Position numbers and translations under genes: made by a program
Part shown: in pieces, positions 26,501 to 36,298 of the stretch
Layout: every line of letters starts with the position of its first letter
How positions within the stretch are numbered: position 1 is the stretch's first letter
Assembly: GCA_938002665.1 (NCBI GenBank)
Contig: CALLAE010000069.1
Coordinates: 83,541 to 147,540 of the forward strand
Direction of reading: 5' to 3'
Source of the DNA: an uncultured Saprospiraceae bacterium
Lineage (GTDB): Bacteria; Bacteroidota; Bacteroidia; Chitinophagales; Saprospiraceae
DNA: 64,000 nucleotides
Notes under the pieces: model-generated
What the model saw: only the letters and a program-made list of their open reading frames with translations
Database searches by the model: none
Told to the model about the DNA's origin: nothing

Positions 26501-29500
26501 AGTTGAGTTTGAGTGAAGGTACAGATGGATGTAGTGGGTCCGTCTATGATATGACATACAACGTAGAAGATGTATGTGGAAGAAATACGACCTGTATCCA
26601 GCAGTTCTATCTAGAAGGTCAGACTCTTGAGCTCAGTTGTCCAGCAGCTGTTACGGTTTCTTGTGTCTCGGATTTTGAATATGGTACACCTACCCATACT
26701 GTTAGTTGTGGAACAGAAATAGCACTTTCTTTTTCTGACTTGGAATTAGCTAATGGAGAAATTGATTGTGATGGAGCAGAGTATCTTGTAAAATATACGG
26801 GAGAGACTAATTGTGGTCTTTCGGCTAGCTGTATTCAGTCTGTGTTTGTTTCAAATTCAGGGATTTCGATTTTTTGTCCTACAGATGAAGAGGTCATTTG
26901 CCCAGAAGACATTGTTTCTGGCACAGCCTTGATTCAGCAAGCTTGTAATCTGCAATATTATTCTCACCATACAACACCTTATCTAGTTTCTGGCATTGCT
27001 GATTGTTCTGATGCTGTATATGAAATCGAATACACTGCTGAAGATGACTGTGGCAATGAGGCAGCTTGTATCCAAGAATTTACGATTGTAAACACTGGCA
27101 TGACTATTTCTTGCCCTCCTGATCTTACAGTAGAATGCTTCACACATATTCAAGCTAGTCTACCAGAATTGTTTTCTTTTTGTTTTTCAGAACCAGACTT
27201 TTCGTTTTCAGATCCTCTGCCATTGAATACTGATTTTAGTTGTGATCAAGAAGTCTACGAAATTGAATATTCTGGTACTAATTCTTGTGGTGATGAGGTT
27301 TCTTGTTTTCAGCTTTTTACGTTGAGCAACGATGGACTGAGCATAGTCTGCCCTGCAGATCAGGTTGTTTCTTGCTATGATGATATTGAAGTTGGGGAGC
27401 CGTCTGTTATGAGTGCCTGTGATGTATATTATTCTGTGTCTAATTCTACCCCTATTTTAGAAACTGGATATGATGGATGCCCGCAGTCGACTTATTCTAT
27501 CTTATATGATCTGAGTGATGACTGTGGAAATTTCACCTCTTGTATGCAAACATTTGTTTTGGACAGTCCAGACTTGAGCTTAGAATGTCCTGCTGATAAA
27601 GTGGTTACTCAATTCGAGGATGTAGAACCAGATGCTATTGAAATAAATCAGCCCTGTGGCTTGGCTTTTGAATTATCAACACAAGTTAATCTATCCATCA
27701 TAGATTGTAACCAGGCGACCTATGTAGTAACTTATTCAGTAGAGAACGTCTGCTCAGAATTTGTTTATTGCGATCAGATGATTGTATTGACAGATGAAGA
27801 GAACGCGATCAATAGTGATTTTATCTGTGCTAACACGGAGCTCTTTATTGGTTTAGATTGCGATCAGGGTGGGGTAGATGATATAGACGAATGTAATAAT
27901 GGAACTGACCTTGACTATCCCTGCGATGATGTAAATATAGAAATAGAACCTATGGATGCTTTGTGTTTCGGTACTAGTACAGGAGAGATAAATATTCTTA
28001 CTGTAAATGGGAATCCGCCATATGAATTCAGTACCGATAATAACCTTTGGATACAAACACCATATTTTGGAAATCTCCCAGCTGGCACCTACACAGTGTA
28101 TATAAGAAGTACTTATGGGCCAGAATGCAATTTCAGTGAAGAGGTGATAATTTCAGAGCCTCACTTGACTGAAGCGGAGGCGGGAGATGATCAGGAAATT
28201 TGTATTGGCCTTATGGCAGAATTAGGTGCAACAGGAGGGGATTCATACGCATGGAGTACAGGCGATCAGACTCAGAATATATCGGTTAGCCCTTCAGTAA
28301 CTACAACCTATACTGTTACAGTAACCCAGAGTGACGGATGTTACAATATAGATGAGGTCACTGTTATTGTAAATGAAAATAATGCTGCGACTACCAGTGC
28401 AGATCAAGAAATTTGTATCGGATATTCCGCTGACCTAACTGCCGATGGGGGAGTAGCTTATCTATGGTCTACTGGAGATGAAAGTTCTGATCTAACTGTT
28501 ACACCAAGCCAAAGTACCATCTACACTGTTACAGTTACAGATGCTAATGGCTGCACTGATATTGCAGAAACAACAGTCAATGTAAATCCTAGTCCAGATG
28601 GCTCAGCTGGCGAAGATCAAAGTCTTTGCTTAGGAGATGAAGCCACCTTAACTGCTAGTGGTGGCAGCTCGTATGAATGGAGTACAGGATCTAATGAGGT
28701 GACATTTGTAGTAGCACCAACGGTAACGTCTACCTACAATGTTACAGTAACTGACGAAAAGGGTTGCACCAGTATCGATGAGGTGACCATAGTTGTCAAT
28801 TTTAATGATCAAGCGGATGCAGGCCCCGACCAAGCCCTCTGCACAGGCCAGAGCACCAGCTTAACTGCGACAGGTGGCACTAGCTATGTGTGGAGTACAG
28901 GAGAAACAACAAGCACTATCAGTCTAACTCCTAGTCAGACAACCAGCTATGCCGTTACGGTTACAGATGACAACGGCTGTACGGATACAGCAGATGTCGA
29001 GGTAGTAGTTCATGATATACCTGTAGCACAGATAACTGGAGATGAGGTTATCTGTATAGCTCATAGCAGTACGTTAAGCGCCTCAGGAGGCATTAATTAT
29101 TTGTGGAGCACAGGAGAGACTACAGCAGAAGTAACTGTATCACCAAGTACAACAACGATATACTTTGTTACTGTTACAGATGTCAATGGTTGTACAGATA
29201 TGGCAGAGAAAGAAGTTATTGTCCATTCTAATGATTCAGCAGATGCAGGCTTTGATGAAGAATTGTGCATAGGAGAAGAGGTGGAGCTAGAGGCTACAGG
29301 TGGAGATATTTTTACGTGGAGCACAGGAGAAACGACATCGACTATCATGGTTGCACCTAGTACAACGACCACTTATGCTGTCACAACTACAGATACAAAT
29401 GGCTGTACAGATGTAGCAACAGTAGCAGTAACAGTTCACCCACTTCCTATAGCGGATGCAGGCCCTGATCAAGCGATTTGCTTGGGAGATAATGCTGTAC

Positions 29501-31566
29501 TGGTTGCAACAGGTGGGACAGAATATCTTTGGAGCAATGGCTATACTGATATCACTATTTCAGTCAGCCCAGATACCTCTGCGGTATATGCAGTCACCGT
29601 GACAGATGTTAATGGCTGTACTGCAGTGGACCAGGTGGAAGTGATAGTTAATCCTTTGCCACTTGCAGAAACAAACGATGCAGAAATTTGCCTAGGAGAT
29701 TCTAGTGATCTAGTCGCATCAGGAGGCCTAAGTTATTTGTGGAGCTCAGGAGAAACAACAGAAGTTATTACAGTTTCGCCGACGGTAACAACCTCATACA
29801 TTGTTACTGTAACTGATGGGCTTGGTTGTTCTGATTTAGATACAGCTGAGGTTATAGTGCATGAGCTGCCGCTAGCTGATGCTGGTAATGACAAAAACAT
29901 TTGCATAGGAACAGAAACAACACTTATTGCGACAGGTGGTGTTAGTTATCTATGGAGTACAGGAGAGGTGTCAGACAGTATTACGGTATCGCCAAACCTT
30001 GACTATTCTTATTTTGTTACGGTGACAGACTCTTATGGATGCACCAGCCAGGATGAAGTACAAGTATTTGTTCATGAGTATCCTAATGCTGATGCTGGAA
30101 GCTGGGCGGTAGCTTGCGGCGCAGAAGGAGCGATGCTCACAGCAACTGGTGGAACTAATTATCTATGGAGCACAGGAGATACCACAGCAGTCGTTACTGT
30201 ATATCCATCCTCATACCAAGTGTATTCTGTTACAGTTTCCAATAACTATGGTTGTTCAGATGTGGAAGAAGTGCATGTGTTTACAGTGCCAGCCCCACCT
30301 GTAGACGCTGGTCCAGATATTGTAATCTGTCCAGGCGATTATGCATTGCTGTATGGATATGGTGGGGACGAGTATTTGTGGGAACCTAATTTATATCTAG
30401 ATACTAATACTGGCCCTTTTGTAGTCAGCACTCCAGATAGCACTATAACGTATACCCTTACTGTAACTGATGAAAGTGGCTGTACAGCATCAGACCAAGT
30501 AACTGTTACTGTGGAAGAAGATACCACCCCTCCTTATGCTCAGTGTTGGGATATAGTTGTCTATACAGATGAGAACGGGCAAGCAACTATTTCGCCTTTC
30601 GATGTCGATGATGAATCTAGTGATAACTGTACACCAGTAGATTTAGAATTGGATGAAACAACTTTTTCATGCCTACTGAAAGATTATACAGTGACTCTGA
30701 CGGTGACTGACTATTATGGTAATTCTAGTACTTGCCAGTCAATAGTTACGCTAGCTGGGCCTGATAATGATTGTGACTTCATGGTTAATGGCTGTGACTT
30801 ATGTGAAGGTGGAGATGATACAGTAGATGTAGATGGAGATGGGTTTCCTGATTGTGCTTATCCGCCAGCATCATATACGGATGTGGAAGATTTGTGGAAG
30901 TGTGACTCAGGAAATAATGTAGAAGAGGTATGGGTATGTCATAGTCCTAACCAATCTATCTGTATAGATTATGCGGAAGTATATACGCATGTGTCTTACC
31001 ATCAAGATGATTATTTGGGACCATGTCATGCAGTGGGTTGTTATAGCGATAGAGAGGTAAATGTGCAAGATGTATTAGATGATTTAGAGGCCTATCATCA
31101 TGAATTAAAAATATCTTGCCCGCCTACCGTATTACTTATCAATGATCTACAAAGTGAACTCCTTGAGGAATTGAAAGCAGCGGTTGTGATTGAAGAAATT
31201 CATTGTGATTTGGAAAGTATTTCATTTGATCTTAGTGAAGAAGCATTAATTAATCAGCTCTACCTAGGCGAAGCGGTTGAATTAGCGTTTCAGGTGAAAG
31301 ACCATTGTGGAAATTCAGAAAATTGTAGAAGCCTAGTTAAGGCAAAACAACAAAATCTAGGTCTCTTCCCTAACCCCACTAACGAATGGCTTAATATTTC
31401 GGGACTTGAAAACGAGTCTTATGTAATATACAATGCAAAAGGAGAGAGAGTGACTGTAGTCAATTATGCAGAAATTTTAAATGTCAGTTACTTAGATGAA
31501 GGCATATATCTATTAGTAACCAATTCGGGGAGGAGTTCTAGATTTGTCATTTCTGGTATTCGTTAG
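23575..31566 (+). CDS. Giant repetitive T9SS type A surface protein (adhesin-like)
   Basis: I start it at ATG 23575, giving 2,663 residues with a signal peptide (CALHTLLVILVSYGLGYGQ). Order of parts: jelly-roll/MAM-like N-terminal domains (about 25-780); a cysteine-bearing bridge (CPEDLKVDC, about 780-940); six HYR-like six-cysteine modules of about 78 residues (about 940-1405); a thrombospondin-type-3-like calcium segment (DCDQGGVDDIDECNNGTD); eleven Ig-like repeats of about 71 residues (about 1534-2316); a second calcium-rich segment (DVDGDGFPDC); a CHSP...DYLGPC motif (about 2450-2490); and a T9SS type A sorting domain (LGLFPNPTNEWLNISG) ending in a strand. The likely role is adhesion or matrix building at the surface. 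It is monocistronic and ends at a strong terminator. Confidence 0.88.
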   Translation: MKSYTHCLSTCALHTLLVILVSYGLGYGQTEDPFQLNNFDEGMGIWSQSQSASIIPVSANDNQKWLLLQKGIGSEGEEADQDPFIATEALQLGGSCGVTVTFDLFALNASEDEIIYLEVSSDNGKTFKMLRESQEESFLKSGKSFVNGAKSRFSYPLRSFVSDQIVLRLSTKNMRSESQFFLDNLNLISSQNEDYLLAEWQMGQVEGTTSALMPEFDAGNCSGVFAHPLSLDSEGSHIGVEGYTYELLEDSPVVQSSKLNNGGLCIDIQNKIDPLSSNKLTFTIDLVPAEKGIISGFEFMEKAPVQLNGTANDYPKTFSLEIFKEGELLFSQTNIPTSREWSDRTFRLQHIKEFLTSTAAQYTFVLTPQVNAGSRGELAVWLIDEVKILGGCCDLDCEFIEVNILTEKTEEGLLLTPSIDGDYDCLAVCQGQISNEGAEVVSKLDNQSTGWSYFNAASTIENTESTIALPENFEAHSFMLSSRNSIAAPYLETDIINLCPDEVYSVCFDHLKSSAGNSSSKRNGGLCVWVDGKCKYIASGTEAKQTCMSFTASNSNHKLQLSVDKRFFSSRNDNVYYLDNVLVDHLPAEQEMELPVDWKDSDNIIYKTEVPEVDLNLDYSFTITSALDTSSTYKKNKLYTLCFKAELNDDTEFNQLNLQIDSEIEKQVNLDNMLADYCIDFFSDKRVHELAFSQVNNQGEKVYPSSITMQNLVVRSNILSELSEVEPKGIRWTLPDGTQTSDFEVLVDQNGDYDLEFTNCHQCSVHEEFTSEIDFSVCPEDLKVDCSESLNPDINALLRLHQPQAPYSIGYFYYEDELPSTSCVGEFSRLWTVERRYKDEVLDTTYCHQVIAVKDNEKPQLGDFADILLSCKDELPEPENFGVIDNCSRKISLSSEDIEYKGTGCAESPIVISRYWTATDACGNTITKPQNFVIVYDVPKVTCPPSLSVVCEADIVPGMPEVTWSCEELESSYVIELSLSEGTDGCSGSVYDMTYNVEDVCGRNTTCIQQFYLEGQTLELSCPAAVTVSCVSDFEYGTPTHTVSCGTEIALSFSDLELANGEIDCDGAEYLVKYTGETNCGLSASCIQSVFVSNSGISIFCPTDEEVICPEDIVSGTALIQQACNLQYYSHHTTPYLVSGIADCSDAVYEIEYTAEDDCGNEAACIQEFTIVNTGMTISCPPDLTVECFTHIQASLPELFSFCFSEPDFSFSDPLPLNTDFSCDQEVYEIEYSGTNSCGDEVSCFQLFTLSNDGLSIVCPADQVVSCYDDIEVGEPSVMSACDVYYSVSNSTPILETGYDGCPQSTYSILYDLSDDCGNFTSCMQTFVLDSPDLSLECPADKVVTQFEDVEPDAIEINQPCGLAFELSTQVNLSIIDCNQATYVVTYSVENVCSEFVYCDQMIVLTDEENAINSDFICANTELFIGLDCDQGGVDDIDECNNGTDLDYPCDDVNIEIEPMDALCFGTSTGEINILTVNGNPPYEFSTDNNLWIQTPYFGNLPAGTYTVYIRSTYGPECNFSEEVIISEPHLTEAEAGDDQEICIGLMAELGATGGDSYAWSTGDQTQNISVSPSVTTTYTVTVTQSDGCYNIDEVTVIVNENNAATTSADQEICIGYSADLTADGGVAYLWSTGDESSDLTVTPSQSTIYTVTVTDANGCTDIAETTVNVNPSPDGSAGEDQSLCLGDEATLTASGGSSYEWSTGSNEVTFVVAPTVTSTYNVTVTDEKGCTSIDEVTIVVNFNDQADAGPDQALCTGQSTSLTATGGTSYVWSTGETTSTISLTPSQTTSYAVTVTDDNGCTDTADVEVVVHDIPVAQITGDEVICIAHSSTLSASGGINYLWSTGETTAEVTVSPSTTTIYFVTVTDVNGCTDMAEKEVIVHSNDSADAGFDEELCIGEEVELEATGGDIFTWSTGETTSTIMVAPSTTTTYAVTTTDTNGCTDVATVAVTVHPLPIADAGPDQAICLGDNAVLVATGGTEYLWSNGYTDITISVSPDTSAVYAVTVTDVNGCTAVDQVEVIVNPLPLAETNDAEICLGDSSDLVASGGLSYLWSSGETTEVITVSPTVTTSYIVTVTDGLGCSDLDTAEVIVHELPLADAGNDKNICIGTETTLIATGGVSYLWSTGEVSDSITVSPNLDYSYFVTVTDSYGCTSQDEVQVFVHEYPNADAGSWAVACGAEGAMLTATGGTNYLWSTGDTTAVVTVYPSSYQVYSVTVSNNYGCSDVEEVHVFTVPAPPVDAGPDIVICPGDYALLYGYGGDEYLWEPNLYLDTNTGPFVVSTPDSTITYTLTVTDESGCTASDQVTVTVEEDTTPPYAQCWDIVVYTDENGQATISPFDVDDESSDNCTPVDLELDETTFSCLLKDYTVTLTVTDYYGNSSTCQSIVTLAGPDNDCDFMVNGCDLCEGGDDTVDVDGDGFPDCAYPPASYTDVEDLWKCDSGNNVEEVWVCHSPNQSICIDYAEVYTHVSYHQDDYLGPCHAVGCYSDREVNVQDVLDDLEAYHHELKISCPPTVLLINDLQSELLEELKAAVVIEEIHCDLESISFDLSEEALINQLYLGEAVELAFQVKDHCGNSENCRSLVKAKQQNLGLFPNPTNEWLNISGLENESYVIYNAKGERVTVVNYAEILNVSYLDEGIYLLVTNSGRSSRFVISGIR
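26395..27800 (+). repeat. Six tandem six-cysteine HYR-like modules
   Basis: Each unit of about 78 residues begins with CP(x)(x)xxVxC and ends with (D/N)xCG...C(I/F/M)Q.F, with two more cysteines between (for example CPADQVVSC...DDCGNFTSCMQTF). Unit starts are at VTCPPS, LSCPAA, IFCPTD, ISCPPD, IVCPAD and LECPAD. The sixth has lost the second Cys of the first pair (VVTQFED). The spacing suggests three disulfides per module. Confidence 0.8.
28174..30522 (+). repeat. Eleven tandem Ig-like repeats of about 71 residues
   Basis: The consensus reads ADAGPDQxICxG...L.A(T/S)GG..YLWSTGETT..ITVSP..TT.Y.VTVTD.NGCT..D.V.V.V. Each carries two cysteines. DNA between units is only partly similar, so the array is diverged rather than freshly duplicated. 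The eleventh unit is longer, with an insertion after YLW. Confidence 0.88.
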
Positions 31567-31589
31567 TAACTGAAACGCCTACTTATATT

Positions 31590-31628
31590 AAAGGGATGTT
31601 AGCATGTAATAACTAGCATCCCTTTTAT
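31590..31628 (+). terminator. Rho-independent terminator of the giant adhesin gene
   Basis: AAAGGGATGTTAG pairs with CTAGCATCCCTTT (13 bp, one wobble) around a 10-base loop, followed by TTTATAT, starting 24 bp after the stop codon. Confidence 0.85.
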
Positions 31629-31702
31629 ATACATGGAAATAAATAGCTCTTTAGGCTGACTAATTCACTTCGAAAACTTAGTTTTGATTTCTCAATAGAA
31701 TA

Positions 31703-32671
31703 ATGCTAACAGTAGACCAACTACAGACTATCTTTTGTGAGAAACTCGATGCTTACAAGTTCCCTCAAAATCCCTCGGCCCTTTATCAGCCAGTAGAATA
31801 TATCTTATCACTTGGAGGCAAACGCATAAGACCTGTCTTACTCATGGCTGCTTACAATCTCTATAAAGAGGAGGTAGATTATGTATTTGAGGCGGGTATG
31901 GCCATAGAAGTATTTCATAACTTTTCTTTGCTGCATGATGATATAATGGATCAGGCAGATATTAGAAGAGGGCAGACAACAGTACATGTTAAGTATGATG
32001 AGAACACCGCTATTCTTTCTGGTGATGTAATGTTGATCTATGCATACCGTTTCTTGGAAAAGTACCCTGAAGACCTTGTAGAGCTCACAAGACTATTTAC
32101 CAATACTTCTATAGAAGTTTGCGAAGGACAGCGGCTTGATATGGATTTTGAGACTCAGGAGGAAGTAGAAATTGCCTCTTACCTCAAAATGATAGAGCTC
32201 AAGACCTCTGTTGCTATAGCGGCATCCCTAGCTATGGGTGGTATTCTTGCCAAAGCTTCTTCCGAAGACCAGAAGCACCTGTACGAGTTTGGTCGGAACT
32301 TAGGTATTGCTTTTCAGATTCAGGATGATCTCCTAGATACCTTTGGCACTGAGGCACTTTTAGGAAAGAAGATCGGAGGTGATATCCTTCAAAAGAAGAA
32401 AACTTACCTCTATCTGAAATCTCTGGAGCTGTTAAATAAAGAAGAAGCGGCAAGGCTGAAAGCCATCTTTAGAATGGAGAAACTGGGGCCAGACGAAGTA
32501 CAAGAAGTCAAAAAACTCTATAAAACTGCTCATGTAGATGTACATGCTCAAGAACTTAAGCTTGTATATCAGCAGCTTGCAACATCTCATTTGGCAGCCG
32601 TTTCTGTCTCTACTGATAAAAAGCAGATGCTCTCAGACTTATCTGTAAAATTGCTTAATCGGAACATCTAG
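31703..32671 (+). CDS. Polyprenyl diphosphate synthase (trans-isoprenyl synthase)
   Basis: A 322-residue helical enzyme that condenses isopentenyl diphosphate with allylic diphosphates. It has the first aspartate-rich motif LLHDDIMDQADIRRG, the second FQIQDDLLDTFG, and LGGKRIRPVL with the IPP-binding Arg/Lys. Product length (FPP, GGPP or longer) cannot be told reliably from this reading; Bacteroidota copies often serve menaquinone or carotenoid synthesis. It is free-standing between the adhesin terminator and the convergent GNAT gene. Confidence 0.9.
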   Translation: MLTVDQLQTIFCEKLDAYKFPQNPSALYQPVEYILSLGGKRIRPVLLMAAYNLYKEEVDYVFEAGMAIEVFHNFSLLHDDIMDQADIRRGQTTVHVKYDENTAILSGDVMLIYAYRFLEKYPEDLVELTRLFTNTSIEVCEGQRLDMDFETQEEVEIASYLKMIELKTSVAIAASLAMGGILAKASSEDQKHLYEFGRNLGIAFQIQDDLLDTFGTEALLGKKIGGDILQKKKTYLYLKSLELLNKEEAARLKAIFRMEKLGPDEVQEVKKLYKTAHVDVHAQELKLVYQQLATSHLAAVSVSTDKKQMLSDLSVKLLNRNI

Positions 32672-32701
32672 TCGCTTAAGAGTTTTACAAAGAAGGGCTT
32701 C

Positions 32702-33151
32702 CTAAAAGACAATCTTACCGTTCCACCACTCTTTCTCAATACTAGCTCCATGCCGCTCGTAAAATTTGGTAGCTTGGGTATTCCAGTCCAAAACTTGCCA
32801 TTTCATAAGTTTGCAGTCCCTCTGCTTGGCTTCTTTTAGTGTGGCCTTAAAAAGCCTGTCACCTATACCTCTGCTTCTATGGGCCTCTTTGACAACAAAG
32901 TCCTCCAAGTATAGCATTTTCCCTTTCCAGGTAGAAAAAGTATCATAGAACAAGGTCATGCCCAAAATTTCCCCGTCCTCCTCCGCTACCAGTATGCTTA
33001 TCAGACCCTTTTGGTAGGCAGATATATAGTCATCTACAGTTGCTGTTACAGCTTCGGGTTCTTTTTCAAATATGGCCAATTCTATGACCAGCCCTCTAAT
33101 AGTCTCTAAATCAGCCATTTCGGCAAATCTTATTTTAAGTTTTTCAGACAT
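32702..33151 (-). CDS. GNAT acetyltransferase, spermidine/thialysine acetyltransferase-like
   Basis: A 149-residue acetyl-CoA transferase. The acetyl-CoA loop is HRSRGIGDRLF after the strand YLEDFVVKE. FSTWKGKMLYLEDF and WQVLDWNTQATKFYERHGA match the SAT1/SAT2 subgroup, which acetylates polyamines or thialysine. The actual substrate is unproven. It runs convergent to the prenyl synthase and divergent from rpsL. Confidence 0.85.
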   Translation of the reverse strand: MSEKLKIRFAEMADLETIRGLVIELAIFEKEPEAVTATVDDYISAYQKGLISILVAEEDGEILGMTLFYDTFSTWKGKMLYLEDFVVKEAHRSRGIGDRLFKATLKEAKQRDCKLMKWQVLDWNTQATKFYERHGASIEKEWWNGKIVF

Positions 33152-33183
33152 CTGAGCCTTAATTTTTAAGTCGAATTTTCATG

Positions 33184-33214
33184 TTGGCAATCCTAAAAAT
33201 ATATAGTACCTTTG
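33184..33214 (+). promoter_or_regulatory. Promoter of the str operon (rpsL)
   Basis: TTGG at 33184-33187 and TACCTTTG at 33207-33214, 19 bases apart, match the Bacteroidota -33/-7 form. The start of transcription would be about 45 bases before rpsL. Confidence 0.7.
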
Positions 33215-33265
33215 CACCTCATTTTTCAGAGCTATAGCTATAGCTAAAATATAAATCAATAATAT

Positions 33266-33640
33266 ATGCCTACTATCAACCAGTTGGTAAGAAAAGGGAG
33301 AAAAAAGCAAGTCGAAGCTAGCAAAACAAGAGCACTAGAGGGCTGTCCTCAGAAAAGAGGTGTCTGTACAAGAGTTTATACGACTACTCCAAAAAAGCCT
33401 AACTCTGCACTAAGAAAGGTTGCTAAGGTTAGATTGACCAATGGACAAGAGGTAATTGCATATATTCCAGGCGAAGGCCACAACCTTCAGGAGCACTCTA
33501 TAGTATTACTAAGAGGAGGGAGAGTAAAAGATCTTCCAGGTGTTAGATATACGATAGTGAGAGGAGCGCTAGATACTGCTGGTGTAGAAGGAAGATTACA
33601 ATCAAGATCAAAATACGGGTCTAAGAGACCTAAAAAATAG
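33266..33640 (+). CDS. rpsL: 30S ribosomal protein S12
   Basis: A 124-residue protein of the 30S decoding centre, contacting 16S helices 18, 27 and 44. It shows [28 protein letters not shown] (with the Lys whose change gives streptomycin resistance) and [11 protein letters not shown]; the C-terminus is [12 protein letters not shown]. It is the first gene of the str operon, followed by rpsG after 7 bp. Confidence 0.97.
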   Translation: MPTINQLVRKGRKKQVEASKTRALEGCPQKRGVCTRVYTTTPKKPNSALRKVAKVRLTNGQEVIAYIPGEGHNLQEHSIVLLRGGRVKDLPGVRYTIVRGALDTAGVEGRLQSRSKYGSKRPKK

Positions 33641-33647
33641 TTAGGAC

Positions 33648-34115
33648 ATGCGTAAAAGAAAACCGAAAAAGAGAATCCTACAACCGGATCCAAGGTTTAA
33701 TGATATCATGGTGACACAGTTTGTCAACAACCTCATGTGGGCAGGGAAAAAAACCAGAGCCTATGAAATCTTCTACAATGCTATGGATATGATCCAAGAA
33801 AAGACTGGAGAAGACCCGCATGATCAATGGAAAAAAGCACTGCAAAATATAACGCCAGGAGTAGAGGTTAGATCTAAGAGAATAGGTGGAGCAACGTTCC
33901 AGATACCTGTAGAAGTAAGACCTGCAAGAAAGATTTCTGTAGGTATGAAGTGGCTAATAAAGTACTCTAGAGCTAGAAATGGTAAGGGTATGGCTGACAA
34001 ATTAGCGAATGAGATAATGGCAGCTGCTAAGGGTGAAGGAGCAGCAGTTAAGAAAAGAGAAGATACCCACAAAATGGCGGAAGCTAACAGAGCATTCGCA
34101 CATTTTAGAACTTAG
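33648..34115 (+). CDS. rpsG: 30S ribosomal protein S7
   Basis: A 155-residue primary assembly protein that nucleates the 30S head on 16S rRNA and lines the E site. [18 protein letters not shown] opens it, and [15 protein letters not shown] with the long C-terminal arm [19 protein letters not shown] is typical. The length is standard. It is followed by fusA after 39 bp. Confidence 0.97.
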   Translation: MRKRKPKKRILQPDPRFNDIMVTQFVNNLMWAGKKTRAYEIFYNAMDMIQEKTGEDPHDQWKKALQNITPGVEVRSKRIGGATFQIPVEVRPARKISVGMKWLIKYSRARNGKGMADKLANEIMAAAKGEGAAVKKREDTHKMAEANRAFAHFRT

Positions 34116-34154
34116 GATTTACTTTCAAATAATTAACAAGACAGAGAATAAGCC

Positions 34155-36290
34155 ATGGCTAGAGATTTATCCTACTTAAGGAATATCGGTATTGCGGCAC
34201 ACATTGATGCTGGAAAGACTACCACCACTGAAAGAGTACTATTCTACACAGGTATGTCACACAAGATAGGTGAGGTACATGATGGTGCTGCTACGATGGA
34301 TTGGATGGAGCAAGAGCAAGAAAGAGGCATCACTATTACCTCGGCTGCCACAGCTACCAACTGGAAGTGGAAGGATGAGAACTATCCTATGAACATCATA
34401 GATACACCTGGTCACGTGGATTTCACAGTGGAGGTTAATCGTTCATTAAGAGTCCTAGATGGACTAGTTTTCTTATTCTGTGCTGTATCTGGTGTTGAGC
34501 CTCAGTCTGAGACTAACTGGAGACTAGCTAACAACTATAAAGTTCCGAGAATAGGATTCGTTAACAAAATGGATAGATCTGGTGCAGATTTCTTTGCAGT
34601 GGTGAAAGATGTTTTTGAAAAATTAGGCTCTCCAGCTATTCCGCTCCAGGTTCCTATCGGAGCAGAAGAGACTTTCAAAGGTGTGGTGGATCTTATCACT
34701 GGAAAAGCTATCGTGTGGAACGAAGCAGATATGGGAATGACCTATGAGGAAATTCCTGTCCCTGAAGATCTAGTGGATGTTGTGGCTGAGTGGAGAGAGA
34801 AGTTGCTAGAAGCAGTAGCTGAGTATGATGATACATTGATGGAGAAATTCTTCGATGATCCTGCCTCTATTACAGAGCAAGAAATGATAAATGCAGTAAG
34901 AGGTGCCGTATTGGATAACAAGTTTGTTCCAATGATGTGTGGTTCTGCTTTCAAAAATAAAGGAGTTCAAGCTGTACTAGATGCAGTATGTGCTTTCTTA
35001 CCATCACCACTAGATATAGGAGGTGTTACAGGAACTAATCCCAAAACAGATGCAGAAGTAGAGAGAAAGCCTTCTAATGATGAGCCTTTTACCGCTTTAG
35101 CATTTAAAATAGCTACCGATCCTTATGTAGGGAGACTAGCCTTCTTCAGAGTTTATTCTGGAGTTCTGGATGCTGGTTCATATATCTTCAACTCTAGATC
35201 TGGGAATAAAGAACGTATCTCTAGATTGTATCAGATGCACTCTAATAAGCAGAATGCAATCGAGAAAGTAGAAACTGGTGATATTGCAGCAGGTGTAGGA
35301 TTTAAAGATATCCGTACGGGAGATACTTTATGCGCAGAGGGTCATCCTCTTGTACTAGAGAGTATGGTATTCCCAGATCCTGTAATCGGGGTTGCTATTG
35401 AGCCTAAGACGCAAAAAGACATAGATAAGCTAGGTATGGCTTTAGCTAAGCTTTCTGAAGAGGATCCGACATTTAGAGTAAGATATGATGAGGATACTAA
35501 CCAGACCATTATTAGTGGTATGGGAGAGTTGCACCTTGAGATTATTATAGACAGATTGAAGAGAGAGTTTAAGGTAGAATGTAATCAAGGTCCACCTCAG
35601 GTAACTTATAAGGAAGCACTTACAACTACTGTAGATCATACAGAAAGATTGAAAAAGCAGTCTGGTGGTTCTGGTTTATTTGCTCAGATGCAATTCGAAT
35701 TAGGTCCTGCAGATCAGGAGTTTCTTGATTCTGATGAATTTAAGGCAGGTAAAACTAGACTACAATTCGAAAATAAAATTGTCGGTGGTAAGATTCCTAA
35801 AGAATTTTTCCCGTCTATCATCAAAGGCTTTAATGCAATGATGGATAATGGTGTACTTGCTGGATATGGCATTGACTCTATGAGAGTAAAGCTTTACGAT
35901 GGAGCAACCCACGCTGTGGATAGTAAGCCTATTGCCTTTGAGCTTTGTGCTAAGGAAGGTTTTAAGGCTGCAGCAAGTTCAGCTAAGCCAGTCTTACTAG
36001 AACCTATTATGGCTCTTGAAGTAGTGACTCCTGAAGAATATGTGGGGTCAGTTATTGGTGATTTGAATAGAAGAAGAGGTTTGCCAAAAGGTCAAGACTC
36101 TAGACCAGGTGGAGCTGTTGTCATTTCAGCAGATGTGCCTCTTTCTGAAATGTTTGGTTATGTAACCTCTTTAAGGACGATAACGTCAGGAAGAGCGAGC
36201 AGTACTATGACTTTCGACAGATATAGCGCGGCACCGCAAAGTGTTGCAAAAGAAATAATTGAAAAAGCGAAAGGCGAGGTAAATGTTTAA
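34155..36290 (+). CDS. fusA: Elongation factor G
   Basis: A 711-residue GTPase that drives translocation and, with RRF, ribosome recycling. G motifs are [13 protein letters not shown] (P-loop), the switch 2 DTPGHVDF, and [10 protein letters not shown]. Domains II-V follow, with [10 protein letters not shown] in domain III and [16 protein letters not shown] in domain V. It is the last gene of the str operon here; tuf, which follows fusA in many bacteria, is absent. Confidence 0.97.
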   Translation: MARDLSYLRNIGIAAHIDAGKTTTTERVLFYTGMSHKIGEVHDGAATMDWMEQEQERGITITSAATATNWKWKDENYPMNIIDTPGHVDFTVEVNRSLRVLDGLVFLFCAVSGVEPQSETNWRLANNYKVPRIGFVNKMDRSGADFFAVVKDVFEKLGSPAIPLQVPIGAEETFKGVVDLITGKAIVWNEADMGMTYEEIPVPEDLVDVVAEWREKLLEAVAEYDDTLMEKFFDDPASITEQEMINAVRGAVLDNKFVPMMCGSAFKNKGVQAVLDAVCAFLPSPLDIGGVTGTNPKTDAEVERKPSNDEPFTALAFKIATDPYVGRLAFFRVYSGVLDAGSYIFNSRSGNKERISRLYQMHSNKQNAIEKVETGDIAAGVGFKDIRTGDTLCAEGHPLVLESMVFPDPVIGVAIEPKTQKDIDKLGMALAKLSEEDPTFRVRYDEDTNQTIISGMGELHLEIIIDRLKREFKVECNQGPPQVTYKEALTTTVDHTERLKKQSGGSGLFAQMQFELGPADQEFLDSDEFKAGKTRLQFENKIVGGKIPKEFFPSIIKGFNAMMDNGVLAGYGIDSMRVKLYDGATHAVDSKPIAFELCAKEGFKAAASSAKPVLLEPIMALEVVTPEEYVGSVIGDLNRRRGLPKGQDSRPGGAVVISADVPLSEMFGYVTSLRTITSGRASSTMTFDRYSAAPQSVAKEIIEKAKGEVNV

Positions 36291-36298
36291 ATGCTTTG

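Noticed and set aside
28174-30522. Repeat array considered as CRISPR or satellite DNA
   Set aside because: Unit length is about 213 bp, in frame, with diverged DNA and clear Ig-like coding; no short direct repeats with spacers occur.
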